Of a stretch of 64,000 nt of DNA, positions 63,445-64,000 are shown piece by piece. The DNA is from JAGTVG01 sp963820995. Its GTDB lineage: Bacteria; Bacteroidota; Bacteroidia; Cytophagales; Cyclobacteriaceae. Where the stretch lies: assembly GCA_963820995.1 (NCBI GenBank), contig CAWGCL010000008.1:186001-250000 (forward strand). Direction: 5' to 3'. The stretch's first letter is position 1; each line of letters begins with the position of its first letter. The notes under the pieces were generated by a model. The model made no database searches. It was not told the DNA's origin and saw only the letters and a list, made by a program, of their open reading frames with translations. A program made the position numbers and the translations under genes.

Positions 63445-64000
63445 ATGAAAAACATAACGATCATTACTCTTTGTTTTATACTATTTTCTTTGATGGCAGA
63501 AGCAAAACTGAAAGTTCTTATTATCGATGGGCAAAACAATCATGTGGTTTGGCCAAAGTCCACGATCATGATGAAGCAATACCTTGAAGAAACAGGACTA
63601 TTCGAGGTTGATATTATCGGACAAAATTTACCTGGAAAGCCGAACGTGAAAAAGATTTTCTGCCATCTGGCAGGTGTTGGAGAAACACAAGATCTAAAAG
63701 AACCAAAAGCTGATCCCGATTTTACTCCGGAGTTTAAAGATTATGATGTGGTAATTTCTAATTTTGGATGGAAGGCCGCTGATTGGCCAGAAAAAACCCA
63801 AAAGGCCTTAGAGAAATATATGAAAAAAGGAGGGGGATTTGTCGCTGTACATGCAGCTGATAATTCATTCCCAGAGTGGCTGGAATACAATGAAATGATT
63901 GGTCTTGGAGGATGGGGAGACCGGAATGAAAAAGATGGCCCATATGTATATTATACAAATGAAGGTAAATTGGTCCGTGATAATTCACCAGGAAGTGCGG
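63445..64000 (+). CDS. ThuA-like (trehalose utilization/GATase-like) protein, cut by window end, probable compensating indels
   Basis: A partial gene of about 185 codons from ATG 63445 (signal MKNITIITLCFILFSLMAEA) to the window end. KLKVLIIDGQNNHVVWPKST, DYDVVISNFGWKAADWPE, GGGFVAVHAADNSFPEWLE and MIGLGGWGDRNEKDGPYVYY are typical of secreted ThuA-family proteins of Bacteroidota, which often occur with sugar or glycoside metabolism. Between 63617 and 63666 the encoded residues (NLPGKPNVKKIFCH) do not fit; the neighbouring frame reads TKFTWKAEREKDFLP, which does. One missing base near 63617-63619 and one extra base at 63666 would explain this, leaving a frame that is open but wrong for about 16 residues. 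Confidence 0.8.
   Translation, partial: MKNITIITLCFILFSLMAEAKLKVLIIDGQNNHVVWPKSTIMMKQYLEETGLFEVDIIGQNLPGKPNVKKIFCHLAGVGETQDLKEPKADPDFTPEFKDYDVVISNFGWKAADWPEKTQKALEKYMKKGGGFVAVHAADNSFPEWLEYNEMIGLGGWGDRNEKDGPYVYYTNEGKLVRDNSPGSA

Noticed and set aside
1..64000. tRNA, rRNA, riboswitch, prophage, toxin-antitoxin or restriction genes
   Set aside because: No convincing sequence for any of these was recognised on reading, though a covariance-model search could not be run.

Overview
The window reads as a chromosomal segment of a heterotrophic, aerobic Bacteroidota bacterium (Cytophagia-like; the family is not resolved). The reasons are an alternative complex III (actABCDEF) placed head-to-tail with an aa3-type cytochrome oxidase, a promoter of the Bacteroidota TTTG-N19-TAnnTTTG type, start sites without Shine-Dalgarno sequences, many lipoproteins with relaxed lipoboxes, and typical families of this phylum (large GH2 beta-galactosidase, ThuA, sulfatase, BNR-repeat protein, cellobiose-2-epimerase-like protein, DUF4412, DUF819, TauE/SafE). 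Coordinates come from reading the sequence only; family names come from motif recognition, not from database searches.

Layout. 1-15.3 kb (minus strand): one long respiratory operon, actA-actB-actC-actD-actE-actF-coxB-coxA-ctaA-ctaB-coxC-coxC-coxD-sco (last gene cut by the window edge), with a good promoter at 15333-15363. It moves electrons from menaquinol through ACIII to cytochrome oxidase and includes heme A synthesis and probably copper insertion. 15.6-17.9 kb: aconitase, then a strong terminator and a decayed IS110-type transposase fragment. 18.4-22.3 kb: exported GH2 beta-galactosidase with an inserted LamG-like domain. 22.3-24.6 kb: thioredoxin-like protein, ferritin and a nitrilase-family lipoprotein. 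24.8-31.0 kb: lipoprotein, GNAT, then a compact set (DUF3311 protein, sodium:solute symporter, SDR, DapA-like aldolase) that looks like an uptake and catabolic unit for an unidentified acid sugar or similar compound. 31-38 kb: DUF819 membrane protein with CoA pyrophosphatase, DUF4412 protein, and a symporter-galactokinase pair that fits galactose use together with the GH2 enzyme. 38-45 kb: aldo/keto reductase, sulfatase, class A penicillin-binding protein, TPR lipoprotein, CBS protein. 45-52 kb: small lipoproteins, a large BNR-repeat protein, a TauE/SafE permease. 52.6-56.8 kb: LarA-like protein with a GntP permease and a divergent MFS transporter. 57-64 kb: serine hydrolase, exported AGE-family epimerase, PepSY pair, ArsR regulator with a striking operator, and a ThuA-like protein cut by the window end.

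The most notable pattern is not a new system but reading-frame damage. Seven genes between 32.0 and 63.7 kb (DUF819, DUF4412, symporter, sulfatase, BNR protein, serine hydrolase, ThuA) each need one to three single-base corrections to restore recognisable family sequence, about twelve in all, while I see none in the first 31 kb. This is either local assembly/sequencing error or real decay of accessory metabolism genes; reads are needed to decide. I did not find a convincing undescribed defence or mobile system. The best candidates for new biology are the 27.2-31.0 kb catabolic unit, the LarA-like/GntP pair, the LamG-interrupted GH2 enzyme, the exported epimerase and the ArsR operator with its two unknown small genes.
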